Part shown: in pieces, positions 1 through 10,358 of the stretch
How positions within the stretch are numbered: the first letter of the stretch is position 1
Layout of the letters: each line of letters starts with the position of its first letter
Origin: Paenibacillus oenotherae
GTDB lineage: Bacteria; Bacillota; Bacilli; Paenibacillales; Paenibacillaceae
Direction: 5' to 3'
Length of the DNA: 64,000 nucleotides
Assembly (NCBI RefSeq): GCF_019443105.1
Contig: NZ_JAHZIJ010000004.1
Coordinates: 124,001-188,000, forward strand
Made by a program: the position numbers and the translations under genes
The notes under the pieces: generated by a model
Database searches by the model: none
What the model was told of the DNA's origin: nothing
The model's input: the letters and a program-made list of their open reading frames with translations, nothing else

Positions 1-60
1 GCATCTTCTCACATGATTTGGGACTGACGCATGGGATATTGGACATTCTGGACAGACCCC
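1..60 (+). repeat. Dispersed repeat R2, partial copy at window edge
   Basis: This edge fragment resembles two longer copies at 5098-5200 (opposite strand) and 31866-31975. All three share a GCATC block, then a CATCATTTG-like block, an ACTCATTGG-like block and a final TATTGGAC...GGACA block. The copy starts outside the window. It looks like the end of an insertion element or a MITE, but no transposase is nearby, so the type is not settled. Confidence 0.55.
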
Positions 61-1101
61 TCAATTATTCCGATTCTTGAACAGCAAATAAATAAAGAAT
101 GGCGCACCGATGCCAGCGGTAAATACACCTGCCGGAATATCAAGCGGAAGAAAGGCGGTTCTGGCAATAATATCCGCTGCACACACGATTAATCCGCCGA
201 TCATCGCACACACCGGAACTACACTTGCGAACGAGCGCCCCACTATTTTCCGTGAAATATGGGGAGCGATTAAGCCGACAAATCCGATTCCTCCGGCATA
301 AGCCACGGCGGATCCCGCCAATGCCACACTGATCAGCAGCAAGCAGAACCGGTCCCGCTGGACTCTTGCTCCAAGACCAATCGCGACCTGGTCTCCCAGC
401 TCCTGCACATTGACAGATCTTGAGAAAAAGAGCGCAAGCGGCACACTTATCAGCAGCCATGTCAGCATGGAAGTTACTTCATTCCAGTTGGCTCCGTACA
501 CACTTCCGGTCATCCATATGTAGGCCTGATTCAATGAAGCTGTCGAGCTAAGGACAATCATCATCGTTGTACAAGCACCCGTAGAGGCTGCTACTCCGAT
601 TCCGATCAGCACAAGCCGTATAGGTGTCACACCTTTTTTCCACGCCAGAGAGTAGATAAGCAGGGAGATGAGCGTCGCCCCAAGTATGGCTGCGAGCGGC
701 AGCCATTTCATGCTTAGCGCAGCTGAGAAATAAACGATGAAGATAACCGCCGCCACTGACGCGCCGCCTGTAATCCCGATAATATCCGGAGATGCCAGCG
801 GATTGCGGACGATCCCCTGCAGAATCAAGCCGGATACGCCAAGCGCCGCTCCAACAAGCAAGGAGAGCAGCATGCGCGGCAGTCTTATTGTATCAATAAT
901 AAAGTTGTATTCACCGGTTCCCATGCCCAGCAGATGCTTGAATACTTCTACCGGGTGAAGCATCGTACTTCCGATCGACAGCCCCGCAATGAACAGCAGC
1001 AATAATAAACCAAACAACAGGACTGTTGTCATTACTGCTTTCTTATCGATAAGGAAGGAGAGCTTGCCCCGGCGGCTTCGTATTGCCGTCATATTGTTCA
1101 T
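61..1101 (-). CDS. FecCD-family iron-siderophore ABC permease (distal)
   Basis: A 346-residue integral membrane permease that imports ferric siderophore together with a partner permease and a binding protein. The sequence shows a short basic N-terminus, multiple hydrophobic helices, and the conserved family stretches GLILQGIVRNPLASPDIIG (about 90-110) and GFVGLIAPHISRK (about 272-285). Its ATG overlaps the stop of the upstream permease in ATGA (1098-1101), so translation is probably coupled. It is the last gene of the binding protein-permease-permease set. No ATPase gene is present here, so the ATPase must be encoded elsewhere, as for FeuABC-YusV in Bacillus subtilis. The gene name feuC or fhuG cannot be fixed from sequence alone. 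Confidence 0.93.
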   Translation of the reverse strand: MNNMTAIRSRRGKLSFLIDKKAVMTTVLLFGLLLLLFIAGLSIGSTMLHPVEVFKHLLGMGTGEYNFIIDTIRLPRMLLSLLVGAALGVSGLILQGIVRNPLASPDIIGITGGASVAAVIFIVYFSAALSMKWLPLAAILGATLISLLIYSLAWKKGVTPIRLVLIGIGVAASTGACTTMMIVLSSTASLNQAYIWMTGSVYGANWNEVTSMLTWLLISVPLALFFSRSVNVQELGDQVAIGLGARVQRDRFCLLLISVALAGSAVAYAGGIGFVGLIAPHISRKIVGRSFASVVPVCAMIGGLIVCAADIIARTAFLPLDIPAGVFTAGIGAPFFIYLLFKNRNN

Positions 1102-2111
1102 TCCCGCGTAAACCCCCTGCGTGCAATGTAGATGAAGAACGGTGTCCCAATGAACGCTGTCATGACGCCGATAGGCATTTCCTGAGGCATAATGACAAAC
1201 CTGGCCACGACATCCGCCAACAGCAGCAGGCTCGCGCCAATCAGTGCGCAGTAAGGAACAATCCAGCGATAATCGATGCCGACAAGTGAGCGCACGATAT
1301 GCGGAACGATGAGTCCTATGAAGCCAATGGAGCCGCCTACCGCGACAGACCCTCCTGCCAGAACAATAACAACAACGGCAATCAGCAGCTTCACCAGTAT
1401 CGTCCGTTGTCCGAGGCCTTTGGCTACATCATCCCCTGATGTCAATATATTAACCGGACGGCCGAGAAGAAAGGCCAGAACGGCGGCACCGGCCATGAAC
1501 GGCAATATTGGCAGCAGCATGTCGAGCTCTCTACCTGCAACCGAGCCAGCCAGCCAGAACAGCACCCCCTCCAGATTTTGCTCGCTGATGACGAGCAGCC
1601 CTTGGGTAAAGGAGACGAACAGGGCAGAAATCGCCGCACCCGCCAGTACAATTTTGATAGGAGTCAATCCATCCCGGCCCAGCGACCCCAAGCCATAGAC
1701 AAGGACTGCCGCAACCCCTGCCCCTATGAACCCGATCCACATGAAATGAGTCAGTGAGGAAACGGAGAAGTAGGTAGCAGCAAACACGATAAAAAAGATC
1801 GCGCCTGCATTGATCCCGAAAATGCTGGGCGACGCAAGCGGATTCCTGGTTAGCGCCTGCATGAACGCCCCTGCTATCGCAAGACTGGCTCCGATGACTG
1901 TCGCAATAACTGCCCGCGATATTCGCGTTGTTGTAATGACAATATGCTCCGTAGAGGAAGGATCATAATTCACAAAGGCGTCAATCGTCGTTCCGAAGGG
2001 AATCGGAATTTGGCCAAACGCGATGCTGGAAACAAATGAAATAATGAATAGACATGAAGCGAAAACAAAACCCCAGATTTTCCATGATGTACGGGGGAAT
2101 AAAGGTGTCAT
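1098..2111 (-). CDS. FecCD-family iron-siderophore ABC permease (proximal)
   Basis: A 337-residue permease, paralogous to the one downstream. It carries the family stretches AFMQALTRNPLASPSIFG and GFIGLIVPHIVRSL that line the BtuC/FecCD fold and contact the ATPase. I start it at 2111 (MTPLFPRTSW) because a GAGGG ribosome site lies 5 bases upstream; an upstream in-frame start would add 12 residues of poor signal. It follows the binding-protein gene by about 95 bases and overlaps the next permease by 4 bases, so the three genes form one operon. Expression is probably iron-repressed through the Fur box ahead of the binding protein. Confidence 0.93.
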   Translation of the reverse strand: MTPLFPRTSWKIWGFVFASCLFIISFVSSIAFGQIPIPFGTTIDAFVNYDPSSTEHIVITTTRISRAVIATVIGASLAIAGAFMQALTRNPLASPSIFGINAGAIFFIVFAATYFSVSSLTHFMWIGFIGAGVAAVLVYGLGSLGRDGLTPIKIVLAGAAISALFVSFTQGLLVISEQNLEGVLFWLAGSVAGRELDMLLPILPFMAGAAVLAFLLGRPVNILTSGDDVAKGLGQRTILVKLLIAVVVIVLAGGSVAVGGSIGFIGLIVPHIVRSLVGIDYRWIVPYCALIGASLLLLADVVARFVIMPQEMPIGVMTAFIGTPFFIYIARRGFTRE

Positions 2112-2207
2112 TATGTCCCTCTTCTTTCTTAGTTTGAGAAAAAACAAAAATAGGAGGGCTTTCGCATCCGTCCTATTCTTGCGTCTTCTTATAGATACTG
2201 CCAGGCC

Positions 2208-3251
2208 TTATTTGGCCAATTCAAAATGCTCATATACCTCATCCAGCATATTGTTGGCGGAAAGGATGCCGCCCGCATTATTCCACGTAACCTCATTGAC
2301 CATGTAAACCTTGTTATTCTTCACAGCATCAAGATCCCTCCACAATGGATGGCTCGTCCATTCCTTGAAGGTTTTCTCGACAGCCGCATCCTCTTCAGCA
2401 TCAAACTTGAAAATAAAGAACAGCTTCGAATTCATGCTGGGAATGCTTTCTTTGCTCGTCAGCTTGAGGACGACTGTACCCTTGTCCACCTCCGCCTGAT
2501 GCGCCGCCGGACGAACAAAACCAAGCTCCTCCAGAATATCACCAGCGTAACCTGTCACATAAACGCGGGCATGATCGGCTCTAAAGTTCAGAATAGCTTG
2601 CTCCAGCGGCCATTGATCGCCCAGCTTTTCCTTGATCTTCACTTTGAAATCAGCTACGCGCTTATCCCAATCTGCGAGAAGCTTGGCAGCCTCGTCCTGC
2701 TTGTTCATCGCCTTCCCCATCAATTCCACTGTATCCTTGAACTTATAGACCGTCTCATGGGTAACTGTCGGCGCGATTTGAGAAAGCTGCTCATAAATTT
2801 CCTCATGCCGCAGCTTGGTCGCAATGATCAAATCCGGCTTCAGCTTGGCGATCTCCTCCAGATTCGGCTGTGTTTCCAGACCGACATGCTGGACGCCTTC
2901 CAGATCCGCTCTCAAATATTTGTACATGGGCTGCTCTGCCCATGAATCAACAACCCCAACCGGCTTTACGCCCAGAGCAACCGCGACATCAGTCGCGCCC
3001 TGATACAAGGTTACGATCCTTGTCGGCGTTCCTTTTATTGCTGTCTTCCCCATGGCATGGTCAATGACGCGAACCGTGTCGGCATCCTCTGCGGTGCCCG
3101 TGCTGCTTGTGTTATCCTTGCCGCCAGTCGTCTCCTGCTGGTTCCCCTTCGCGGCCGATTCCTCATTCTTGTTCGCACCGCAGCCTGCGATAACGAACAC
3201 AACCAACATAATTGCGGCCAATGCCACTAATGCTTTTCTTGATCTGTACAT
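2208..3251 (-). CDS. Iron-siderophore substrate-binding lipoprotein
   Basis: A 347-residue lipoprotein of the FecB/FhuD/FeuA type. A hydrophobic signal ends in the lipobox VIAGC (Cys23), followed by an acidic/Gly/Ser-rich linker. The mature part shows the helical-backbone binding-protein fold, with family stretches such as TRIVTLYQGATDVAVALGV and LEEIAKLKPDLIIATK. It should capture a ferric siderophore at the outer face of the membrane and pass it to the two FecCD permeases downstream. The C-terminal half of the AraC regulator at 3351-4988 is of the same fold, so both probably see the same ligand. The siderophore itself cannot be named from the sequence; a catecholate is plausible by analogy with FeuA/Btr. 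Confidence 0.93.
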   Translation of the reverse strand: MYRSRKALVALAAIMLVVFVIAGCGANKNEESAAKGNQQETTGGKDNTSSTGTAEDADTVRVIDHAMGKTAIKGTPTRIVTLYQGATDVAVALGVKPVGVVDSWAEQPMYKYLRADLEGVQHVGLETQPNLEEIAKLKPDLIIATKLRHEEIYEQLSQIAPTVTHETVYKFKDTVELMGKAMNKQDEAAKLLADWDKRVADFKVKIKEKLGDQWPLEQAILNFRADHARVYVTGYAGDILEELGFVRPAAHQAEVDKGTVVLKLTSKESIPSMNSKLFFIFKFDAEEDAAVEKTFKEWTSHPLWRDLDAVKNNKVYMVNEVTWNNAGGILSANNMLDEVYEHFELAK

Positions 3252-3295
3252 TTTTCTGTCCCTCTCCCTGTCTGTTCCTGTCTAGATCCTCTATT

Positions 3296-3314
3296 GATAT
3301 TGATTCTCATTGAT
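3296..3314 (-). promoter_or_regulatory. Fur box ahead of siderophore-binding protein gene
   Basis: GATATTGATTCTCATTGAT matches the 19-bp Fur consensus GATAATGATTATCATTATC at 14 of 19 positions. A second overlapping half (TGATAATTAT, 3311-3320) extends it. It lies about 45 bases upstream of the binding-protein start at 3251, where a repressor would block transcription when iron is sufficient. Confidence 0.75.
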
Positions 3315-3350
3315 AATTATACGGCAGATCTTCGCAATGAACATGGACAT

Positions 3351-4988
3351 TTAAGACTGGCATTTGGACGAATCCGACATGAGCAGCTGCTGCGCTTTAT
3401 CCAGGAACAGATCATGGGTCAAGGAAGTATAGCACGTATAGAGATGCTGACTGTCGTACATCGCATAGACAGCCCTGTTGCTGACAGCCTTCAAGGCAAG
3501 CCATTGTTGATTCGCCCACAACGCCTGGACTTCGCTGCGAATTGCGCTATCCATATGAGCTGTGCCGTCATGCTGAAAGCTGGTCAACAGAATGCGATCC
3601 CCCTCGAATGCGGCCAGTTCCTCAAGCGTCGCAATCTCCTTGTAATGATCAATTTCCGCTACTCCTCTCGGAACGCCCAGCTTCAAGTCGCCATAGAGAA
3701 CCGTCCCAATGTTGCGCTGCCCGTACACGCACATTCTGCCTTCGCCAATACCGACAACAAGAATCGTCTCATCTCCAATACGGGCCTTCAATTGCTTCTG
3801 AATCTTCTCCGCCTTGCATTCATACCGCTCCAGCCAATCGCTTGCCTCATTATCCTTGCCTACAATCTTGGCGATCGTCATGAAATGATCGCGCCAGTCC
3901 TGATAATAAGGAAGCGTTATCGTCGGGGCGATTTGATCATAGATTTTCTCTTTCTGTGATTTTTCATAATCGCGGAACTCACTCGTAATGATCAAGTCCG
4001 GCTTGGCGCTCATCAGCTTCTCCAGATCCGGCTTGAAGTCACCGAGCGCAACCGTGTTGCGGAATCTTGTCGTTACCGGATACGCATTATTAATGACAGC
4101 GGCGTAAGGCTCGATGCCAAGCGCAATCAGATGGCCGGTGAGCAGATGCTTAAGTGAGGCGATCTTGTCCGAATATTTGATTTTTTTCACATAGGAGGTC
4201 GGCGAGCGGCCTGTCGTCGCTTTGAATTTGCGGCTAAAATAAAACTCATCGCTAAAGCCGACGCTCTGGGCGATCGAACGGAAGGAATCGCCAGTGAGCA
4301 GAAGGGATTGCTTGGCCTGTCTGATGCGGATATCGGCCAAATATTCCATCGGGCTTTTCCCGACCTTCTTCTTGAATGCGCGCGAGTAATAATCTGCACT
4401 CATGCCCGCCATCTCGGACAGCTTCGTTCGCGTAATGTTCTGATGATAGTTGCGCTCCATATAATCCATCGTCACGCTAATCGCCTGGTTCCAATCCGGC
4501 TGCTGCTGCTCGCGAACAGCATCCTGGAAGAGAGCCGCTATCATCTCCTGGAATATAATATTCGCCTTCATGCTATCCCAGCTGTTCCCGCTGCGCAGCT
4601 TGCTCTCCATCTCATGAATCCAGTCCATTAGAATTTGAAAATGGGCAGGGAACAGCTCGACTGGACAATCCAGTTCTGCTGGCTCATAGCAGCCTTGCTC
4701 CACCGCTTGCAGAGCATGAAACCGTATATAATAATAATCCGCCCTATCCTCCTGATGAATCCTGAGCTTGACAGCCGCATGGGGTTCCAGAACGAAGACC
4801 TTATGACGTTGCAGGGGATAGCTTCGTCCGCTGATAACAACATCTCCCCTTGCTTCCTTCAGCAGCAGCAGTCCATAGGCCGAAGTCTCCACATGAATGG
4901 GGGAAGGATTCGAGGCGGCATGTTTCATATAGTCTAGTCTATATAGATAAGAAGCGAGTTTATCCGAAAGATTGTTGCTGCTCTTCAT
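3351..4988 (-). CDS. AraC-type regulator fused to siderophore-binding domain (Btr-like)
   Basis: A 545-residue fusion. Residues about 1-150 form a cupin-like N-terminal region, about 169-268 a double helix-turn-helix AraC DNA-binding domain (MEYLADIRIRQAK and SFRSIAQSVGFSDEFYFSRKFK), and about 285-540 a periplasmic-binding-protein fold like FecB/FeuA. There is no signal peptide, so the binding domain acts inside the cell. Bacillus subtilis Btr (YbbB) has this layout and activates siderophore uptake genes when ferri-bacillibactin is bound; the same role is inferred here. It lies just upstream of the uptake operon on the same strand, and its own Fur box is at 5017-5035. Confidence 0.92.
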   Translation of the reverse strand: MKSSNNLSDKLASYLYRLDYMKHAASNPSPIHVETSAYGLLLLKEARGDVVISGRSYPLQRHKVFVLEPHAAVKLRIHQEDRADYYYIRFHALQAVEQGCYEPAELDCPVELFPAHFQILMDWIHEMESKLRSGNSWDSMKANIIFQEMIAALFQDAVREQQQPDWNQAISVTMDYMERNYHQNITRTKLSEMAGMSADYYSRAFKKKVGKSPMEYLADIRIRQAKQSLLLTGDSFRSIAQSVGFSDEFYFSRKFKATTGRSPTSYVKKIKYSDKIASLKHLLTGHLIALGIEPYAAVINNAYPVTTRFRNTVALGDFKPDLEKLMSAKPDLIITSEFRDYEKSQKEKIYDQIAPTITLPYYQDWRDHFMTIAKIVGKDNEASDWLERYECKAEKIQKQLKARIGDETILVVGIGEGRMCVYGQRNIGTVLYGDLKLGVPRGVAEIDHYKEIATLEELAAFEGDRILLTSFQHDGTAHMDSAIRSEVQALWANQQWLALKAVSNRAVYAMYDSQHLYTCYTSLTHDLFLDKAQQLLMSDSSKCQS

Positions 4989-5016
4989 TGAACCCAGCCC
5001 TCTCTATGTTGTAAAT

Positions 5017-5035
5017 GATAATTATTCTCATTATA
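5017..5035 (-). promoter_or_regulatory. Fur box ahead of the AraC/binding-protein regulator
   Basis: GATAATTATTCTCATTATA matches the Fur consensus GATAATGATTATCATTATC at 16 of 19 positions. It lies about 30 bases upstream of the regulator start at 4988. With the box at 3296-3314 it suggests iron control of both the activator and the uptake genes. Confidence 0.82.
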
Positions 5036-5097
5036 AAGGATTGGTGCAATAAAATCATTACTTCGGAATCCCTTTTCTGGTGCGTATAAGCAATAAA

Positions 5098-5200
5098 GGG
5101 CTGTTCGAAAAGTTCAATATCCAATGAGTCAGTCTCAAATGATATGAAAAGATGCCTCCAAAACCACTAAAAGTGGGAATGGAAGCATCTTTCATTGTAT
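5098..5200 (-). repeat. Dispersed repeat R2, full copy with internal hairpin
   Basis: On the reverse strand this stretch holds a hairpin (AAGATGCTTCC... paired with ...GGAGGCATCTT around CCAC/GTGG, 5149-5192), then CATATCATTTGAG, ACTCATTGGATATTG and a TTTTCGAACAG end. The same order of blocks recurs at 31866-31975 on the plus strand and, cut short, at 1-60. No gene ends next to the hairpin, so it is not simply a terminator. It is probably an insertion-element end or a MITE. Confidence 0.6.
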
Positions 5201-5309
5201 AGGTGGGACGTAACAGCCCTCCTTGGTTTTCCGCCATAACCTGCATCGGCTGGGAGGTGCCCCGGCGTCGCCTTTCCCCACTCCAAGTTGAAGGCAGAGT
5301 GACGAAGTA

Positions 5310-5500
5310 AGAAGCCTGCGAATGTGCATGAATTTTGGTTACAAGACGCCATAATGGTTAAATTCCTGCGATGAAGCATGTATTTGAGCAAAAATCGGCC
5401 GATAAGGGGAAACGAAGGTGAAATACCTGCACGCTGGCAGGCATTTCACCTTCATGGGGCCAGAAACGAGCAAATACATGCCGTTTCGCAGGTTTCGCCT
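5310..5500 (-). repeat. Four-palindrome dispersed element R1, copy A (inverted)
   Basis: Four imperfect CCTGC-N6-GCAGG palindromes are centred at 5322.5, 5372.5, 5433.5 and 5484.5, giving spacings of 50, 61 and 51. Flanking similarity to the 31060-31250 and 31740-31800 regions extends the copy to about 5250-5540. There is no gene from 4989 to 5552; this element and R2 fill that gap. Confidence 0.75.
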
Positions 5501-5552
5501 GGCCCGCATCTTGCATCTCGTATGTCTCGGCGTTAAAATATGCAGTCCGGCG

Positions 5553-6530
5553 CTACGAGAGCTCTTGCTTGATGGCATCTGCGACGGGCCTGCCGAAATC
5601 CGGCGTGCCGTCCTCTCTCCATGTAAAGGCTTGCGCCCGTGTATGACGGTTGGGATCATAGAGCGGGTCACCCGTAATCTCCGTGTAATTGCGGGCATGA
5701 TAGACCATAATGTCCTGACTGCCATCGCTGGATACCGTGAAGCTGTTATGGCCCGGACCGTAAGCCCTCACTTCAGGATGGCTCTGGAAGACCGGGGAAT
5801 CCGACTTGCTCCAGGAAGCCGGATCCAGCAAATTGCTGCCCTCGGAAGCCGTCAATATTCCCATACAATAATGATGATCGGTTGCACTGCCGGAATAGGT
5901 GATGAAAACTTTGCCGTTCCGAATCAGCACAGCAGGCCCTTCGTTGACCAGAAAACCGATCATCTCCCACTCATGCTCCGGCTTGGCAATCATCACTTGG
6001 GGACTCTTGATCGTCCACGGATTCTCCATCTCCGCGATATAGAGATTGGAGTTCCCTGCAATCTCCGGATCTTTCTGCGCCCAGATCAGGTATCTGATCC
6101 CCCGATGCTCGAAGGAGGTAGCGTCCAGAGAAAAGGAATCGATATCCGTATGAATTCTGCCCTTCTCCGTCCACTCGCCTTCAAGCGGGTTCGCCGATGC
6201 GTTCTCAAGCACGTACATGCGATGATCGAACAATTCGTCGATAATGTCCGTCGTTTGTGACGCTGCAAAATAAATATACCATTTGCCATCAATATAGTGC
6301 AGCTCAGGAGCCCAAATCAGTGCGCTCATCGGCCCGGAATCATGCTTCCTCCAAGCAACGACAGGCTCAGCGCTTCCGATACCCTGTATCGTTCCTGCGC
6401 GGCGCAGCTCAATCCGGTCGTATTCCGGCACAGAAGCTGTGAAGTAATAGAAGCCGTCCGTATGCTTGTACATCCATGGATCAGCACGCTGCTCCAGTAC
6501 CGGGTTAAGGATCCTTTCATTGCTCAGCAT
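5553..6530 (-). CDS. Glycoside hydrolase family 43 (arabinofuranosidase/xylosidase type)
   Basis: A cytoplasmic GH43-type five-bladed beta-propeller enzyme of 325 residues, no signal peptide. The opening NPVLEQRADPW carries the expected catalytic-base Asp; WAPELHYIDGKWYIYFAAS is the typical second blade, and NEGPAVLIRNGKVFITYS fits the general-acid region. Downstream of abfA by a short gap, it ends the arabinose operon and probably trims imported arabino-oligosaccharides. Start: three further in-frame ATG codons lie up to 48 bases upstream (to 6578). I chose 6530 because a GGAG lies 9 bases before it. The sequence GAGAGAACCTATG is tandemly duplicated there, which makes the start ambiguous. 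Confidence 0.88.
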   Translation of the reverse strand: MLSNERILNPVLEQRADPWMYKHTDGFYYFTASVPEYDRIELRRAGTIQGIGSAEPVVAWRKHDSGPMSALIWAPELHYIDGKWYIYFAASQTTDIIDELFDHRMYVLENASANPLEGEWTEKGRIHTDIDSFSLDATSFEHRGIRYLIWAQKDPEIAGNSNLYIAEMENPWTIKSPQVMIAKPEHEWEMIGFLVNEGPAVLIRNGKVFITYSGSATDHHYCMGILTASEGSNLLDPASWSKSDSPVFQSHPEVRAYGPGHNSFTVSSDGSQDIMVYHARNYTEITGDPLYDPNRHTRAQAFTWREDGTPDFGRPVADAIKQELS

Positions 6531-6587
6531 AGGTTCTCTCTCCATTCCCATAGGTTCTCTCTTTCGTTTCTCGTACATGGTTTCGCT

Positions 6588-8280
<1,693 letters not shown>

Positions 8281-8298
8281 TGTTGCACTTTCTAAAGT

Positions 8299-9453
8299 TC
8301 AATTTCTATTAAGAAAATCCCAGCCATTATTCATGTTGATCCATCGCAAGCCTGTACTGCGTTCCCTCAATAGAAAGGCTTCCTTCAAGGAGCGTTCTAC
8401 CAAGCTGCTGCCGATGCCCAGCTCTTCCGGCGTTGTGGGCGCGCCAACGGCATGGAGCAAGGCGGCAAGCTGCTCCGGCTGCGGAATGTCCCGGAATATC
8501 GCACCGTATGGAAACCTGTCATCCTCCGCCAGTCCTCTGTACAGCCTCGCAATGATGATTGCGGCAACGCCTACTTTGGCGCCATGCAGAAGCTGCTTCT
8601 TCCCGTTCCTTATACCGTCCATCTCCCAGTAATGGGACAAATGATGCTCCGCGCCGGACGCCGAGCGGGAGTGATCTGCCAGGAGCATCGCGAATCCCGA
8701 GATCGTCAGCGCTTCGAACAGCTTCCGAATCCCTGCTTCTGTACCGCAGGCGATCTCATCGATAGCTTCTACACAGCAAGCCAGCGCCTCTTGTGTAAGT
8801 TCATAGACAACAGGGCAAAAGGGTTCGTTCGCTGTTTCTCTTGAAAATTTCCAGTCCGCAAGAGAGGTGTATTTGCCAAGCATATCGCCGAAGCCTGCGG
8901 CCGTTAATGACTTGGGCGCTTGCATCATGACATCCGTATCCGCGAACATGGCAGCTGGCGATGTCGTCTGAATCGTCTTCTTCGTTCCCCGAATGATCAA
9001 GGGAGCCCCTGCCGAAGTAAATCCGTCAACGGATGCTGCCGTAGGAACAGAGATAAACCTTTTATGAAGCTTCGCGCATACAAACCGCACCAGATCATGA
9101 ATCGTCCCCGGCCCCACTGCCAGGATGCAGTCTGTCTCCGAAGTCGTCTCCAGCATAATTTCCACTATCGACTGCTCGTCTGCAATGACATCTCCTAGGG
9201 CATCAGGCGCAACTGAGCATACTTGATGCGACAATCCGGCCTGCTGCAGCATCCTGGCAACCTTTTGGCCCGCTGCATGCCACGTATTGGAATCGCAAAC
9301 GATCAATACATTGCGGCATTGCACCTGTGTCAAATAATCTGGCAATTGCAGCAAGACTCCCTGGCCGATGCTGCAATGCATCTCAATCCGGACATGGCGG
9401 CCGCATGGACAATGCTCCGCCTTCCGGTTGATTTCCTGAATAAGAGTGTTCAC
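8299..9453 (-). CDS. araM: sn-Glycerol-1-phosphate dehydrogenase (AraM/EgsA)
   Basis: A 384-residue iron-dependent-ADH-fold protein. The nucleotide-binding stretch ILAVGPGTIHDLVRF, the segment SVPTAASVDGFTSAGAPLI and the metal-ligand region HHLSHYWEMDG...HGAKVGVAAI match the AraM/EgsA family, which reduces dihydroxyacetone phosphate to sn-glycerol-1-phosphate. In Bacillus subtilis araM likewise sits in the arabinose operon, though its role in arabinose use is unclear. I start at GTG 9453 (AGGAG 8 bases upstream); the longer reading frame would add a Cys-rich 15-residue tail unlike the family. The gene lies directly after araQ. Confidence 0.94.
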   Translation of the reverse strand: MNTLIQEINRKAEHCPCGRHVRIEMHCSIGQGVLLQLPDYLTQVQCRNVLIVCDSNTWHAAGQKVARMLQQAGLSHQVCSVAPDALGDVIADEQSIVEIMLETTSETDCILAVGPGTIHDLVRFVCAKLHKRFISVPTAASVDGFTSAGAPLIIRGTKKTIQTTSPAAMFADTDVMMQAPKSLTAAGFGDMLGKYTSLADWKFSRETANEPFCPVVYELTQEALACCVEAIDEIACGTEAGIRKLFEALTISGFAMLLADHSRSASGAEHHLSHYWEMDGIRNGKKQLLHGAKVGVAAIIIARLYRGLAEDDRFPYGAIFRDIPQPEQLAALLHAVGAPTTPEELGIGSSLVERSLKEAFLLRERSTGLRWINMNNGWDFLNRN

Positions 9454-9512
9454 CGTATAGACTCCTCTCCCAGCCTGCCCACACCAACAAGGGGACAAGC
9501 TCGTGCTCTCTA

Positions 9513-10355
9513 TCAGCCTTTAACCCCGCCCGCTGTCATCCCTTCAATAAAGTATTTCTGGAAGAAGATATAGAAGAGCAGAATCGGTATAATCGCCAAT
9601 ACCGAGCCGGCAATCAGGATGTCGTAGTTATTTCCGTAAGGCGTCAGCTTCGTGCTGAGACCAATCGGAAGGGTCAGCATTTCATTGGATTTCAATACGA
9701 TGAGCGGCCATAAGAAATTGTTCCAGCTTCCAAGCGCCTGCAGAATCGCCATGGACGAGAACGCCGGCGCCATCAGCGGCATCATAATCCGCAGGAATAT
9801 GCCGATCTCCGTACATCCATCCACCCGTGCAGCATCCAGAAAGTCCTTAGGCAAACCGCTAACATATTGACGGAAAAAGAAGATCGGCAGCGGAGCCACA
9901 ACGAATGGCAGAAATGCGCCCCACAGCGTATCCATCAAGTGAAGGCTGATCATAAGCTTATATAAAGGAAGCATAATAATTTCCAGCGGAATCATCATAA
10001 CGACCAGCACGAGTGCAAATATTACATTGCGCAGCCTGAACTTGTACACGGCCAGCCCATACCCGACCATAGAGGAGAACAAAAGGCTGAGCACCGTGAA
10101 TAAAACCGTAATCATAATGCTGTTCTTATACCATGTAAAATAAAATGGATCCTTAAACAAGCTGATATAATTCTTAAACGACATGACAGCCGTATCGATA
10201 TTCAGATTCAAGCCAAACCTGAGCAGCTCAGTGGAAGGCTTCAATGAACCCAGAATAATAGCGAACAGCGGCAGCAGCAGGAGCGCCGAGAGCAGCAAAA
10301 ACAAGACAAAGAGAGATACCGAGGAAAGAGTCCATTTTGTTCTCTGGTGGTTCAC
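9513..10355 (-). CDS. araQ: Sugar ABC permease AraQ (MalG type)
   Basis: A 280-residue inner-membrane permease with about six helices. The cytoplasmic EAA loop DFLDAARVDGCTEIGIFLRIMMPLMAPA contacts the sugar ATPase. Together with AraP and AraN it forms a CUT1 importer for arabino-oligosaccharides. The gene follows araP with three bases between stop and start, so the two are one transcription unit. No ATPase gene is in the operon; such transporters commonly share an MsmX-type ATPase encoded elsewhere. Confidence 0.94.
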   Translation of the reverse strand: MNHQRTKWTLSSVSLFVLFLLLSALLLLPLFAIILGSLKPSTELLRFGLNLNIDTAVMSFKNYISLFKDPFYFTWYKNSIMITVLFTVLSLLFSSMVGYGLAVYKFRLRNVIFALVLVVMMIPLEIIMLPLYKLMISLHLMDTLWGAFLPFVVAPLPIFFFRQYVSGLPKDFLDAARVDGCTEIGIFLRIMMPLMAPAFSSMAILQALGSWNNFLWPLIVLKSNEMLTLPIGLSTKLTPYGNNYDILIAGSVLAIIPILLFYIFFQKYFIEGMTAGGVKG

Positions 10356-10358
10356 AGG

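Noticed and set aside
5149-5192. R2 hairpin as the terminator of a neighbouring gene
   Set aside because: The nearest leftward gene starts, not ends, on the left side, and the GH43 gene ends on the far right side; the hairpin is instead shared by R2 copies.
5418-6260. 280-codon plus-strand open frame
   Set aside because: Antisense shadow of the GH43 gene, rich in Arg, His and Ile with no family features.
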